The notes under the pieces are model-generated. The model was not told the origin of the DNA and made no database searches. It worked only from the letters and a program-made list of their open reading frames with translations. The translations under genes were made by a program, and so were the position numbers. Positions 6,905 to 7,258 of a stretch of 7,258 bases of DNA are shown here, in pieces. This DNA comes from an uncultured Ruminococcus sp. Its GTDB lineage: Bacteria; Bacillota; Clostridia; Oscillospirales; CAG-272. Position 1 is the stretch's first letter; the number at the start of each line of letters is the position of its first letter. The stretch spans positions 1-7,258 of the forward strand of contig CACZOH010000220.1 in assembly GCA_902782785.1 (NCBI GenBank), in the 5' to 3' direction.

Positions 6905-7178
6905 GGATTCGATTTAGAGTTTTCTCTCTTTGATTTCTTTCTCGAACTCATATTATGACAGGATAAAATGAAGTGAACTTTTTGACGGGAAAGAGGATAA
7001 AGAGAGGTGGAACGGATCATAGTATAAAAACCTTGTGCAATGTCAGTATACCTCAAATAATTAGATTTTTCAAGCGGTTTTGAATGAAATATACGGATTG
7101 TTTACAAGTAAAATCAAAAAGGAGCTGGATAATCTATATGTTGATGCGATGTATTCCATTTTCTTTTATCCCTTAGAT

Positions 7179-7258
7179 TCAATTCATAAAGCAAGCCGCG
7201 ACGGACAGGGCGGCGACGTCGCCGATACCGTCCCCGAAATAAGCCGGTACAACGCGGC
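7179..7258 (-). CDS. Possible C-terminal tail of a gene entering from the right edge (5' partial)
   Basis: From the right edge the - strand reads RVVPAYFGDGIGDVAALSVA and then ACFMN before TGA at 7181-7179. The stop coincides with the abrupt change from AT-rich spacer to GC-rich, coding-like sequence at about 7188, and codons follow a purine-any-pyrimidine pattern. Only 25 residues are visible and no family is recognised. The opposite strand is also open across the same bases (from 7065 to the edge, with DGQGGDVADTVPEISRYN), but it would straddle the composition break and has no RBS-supported start. The strand choice is tentative. Confidence 0.35.
   Translation of the reverse strand, partial: RVVPAYFGDGIGDVAALSVAACFMN

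Larger units (their letters stand above)
6617..7178. other. AT-rich low-complexity intergenic region, no convincing gene
   Basis: About 560 bases with no reading frame that has both a plausible start with RBS and protein-like content. Short words recur in one orientation on the + strand: GATTC at 6646, 6694, 6722, 6733, 6790 and 6906, and AGAGT at 6749, 6774, 6816, 6857 and 6916. Two longer segments, 6801-6839 and 6889-6927, are degenerate copies about 88 bases apart, sharing AAACA, GGTCTTTTTT, GATTT and TTTTCTCT. A 72-codon - strand frame at 6838-7056 is Lys/Ser/Arg-rich and crosses these repeats and hairpins, so I do not call it. No tRNA or known riboswitch fold was recognised. Confidence 0.6.

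Noticed and set aside
6838..7056. - strand frame of 72 codons in the AT-rich spacer
   Set aside because: It crosses the degenerate repeats, the palindrome region and a terminator-like hairpin, has no convincing RBS, and has low-complexity Lys/Ser/Arg content.

Overview
This window looks like a piece of an anaerobic, Gram-positive Clostridia-type genome, probably an uncultured gut or rumen relative of the Oscillospiraceae/Ruminococcaceae. The placement is inferred from four type I dockerin half-repeats, an AGGAGG-type ribosome binding site, large modular secreted proteins, and Cys-x-x-Cys-Gly modules like those in clostridial surface proteins. No ribosomal or other phylogenetic marker is present, so it is not proven.

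Layout: (1) 2-3676, + strand: the 3' part of a very large secreted modular protein, open at the left window edge. It carries Ig-like modules, an uncharacterised helical Asn/Ser/Gly-rich stretch, a carboxypeptidase-regulatory/SpaA-like module, an SbsA-like Ig module, a right-handed beta-helix-like region and a C-terminal dockerin. (2) 3677-3797: a short convergent intergenic gap with a strong 13-bp stem that can act as a shared terminator. (3) 3798-6404, - strand: a complete 868-residue secreted protein with a signal peptide, two Cys/His-rich CxxC blocks, about five Ig-like modules and a C-terminal dockerin. A good RBS and a sigma70-type promoter lie just upstream. (4) 6471-6616: a compact array of five small hairpins separated by TCATAAT words, probably a dispersed intergenic repeat. 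(5) 6617-7178: an AT-rich, low-complexity spacer with recurring GATTC and AGAGT words, one palindrome and one terminator-like hairpin, and no convincing gene. (6) 7179-7258: a return to GC-rich, coding-like sequence. It is most likely the 3' tail of a - strand gene that enters from the right edge, but the strand is ambiguous.

Both large genes encode proteins with the same kind of C-terminal Ca2+-binding dockerin. All four half-repeats have Asn-Lys at positions 10-11 and Phe-Lys at 17-18, so both proteins probably dock onto the same cohesin-bearing scaffold or surface anchor. Neither shows a recognisable catalytic domain in the visible part. They look like adhesive or structural components rather than cellulosomal enzymes. 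The most unusual observation is that dockerin half-repeats in the two convergent genes match each other at the DNA level in crossed order, which suggests exchange or shuffling of dockerin coding segments. I see no defence system, CRISPR array, tRNA, rRNA, transposase or integrase.
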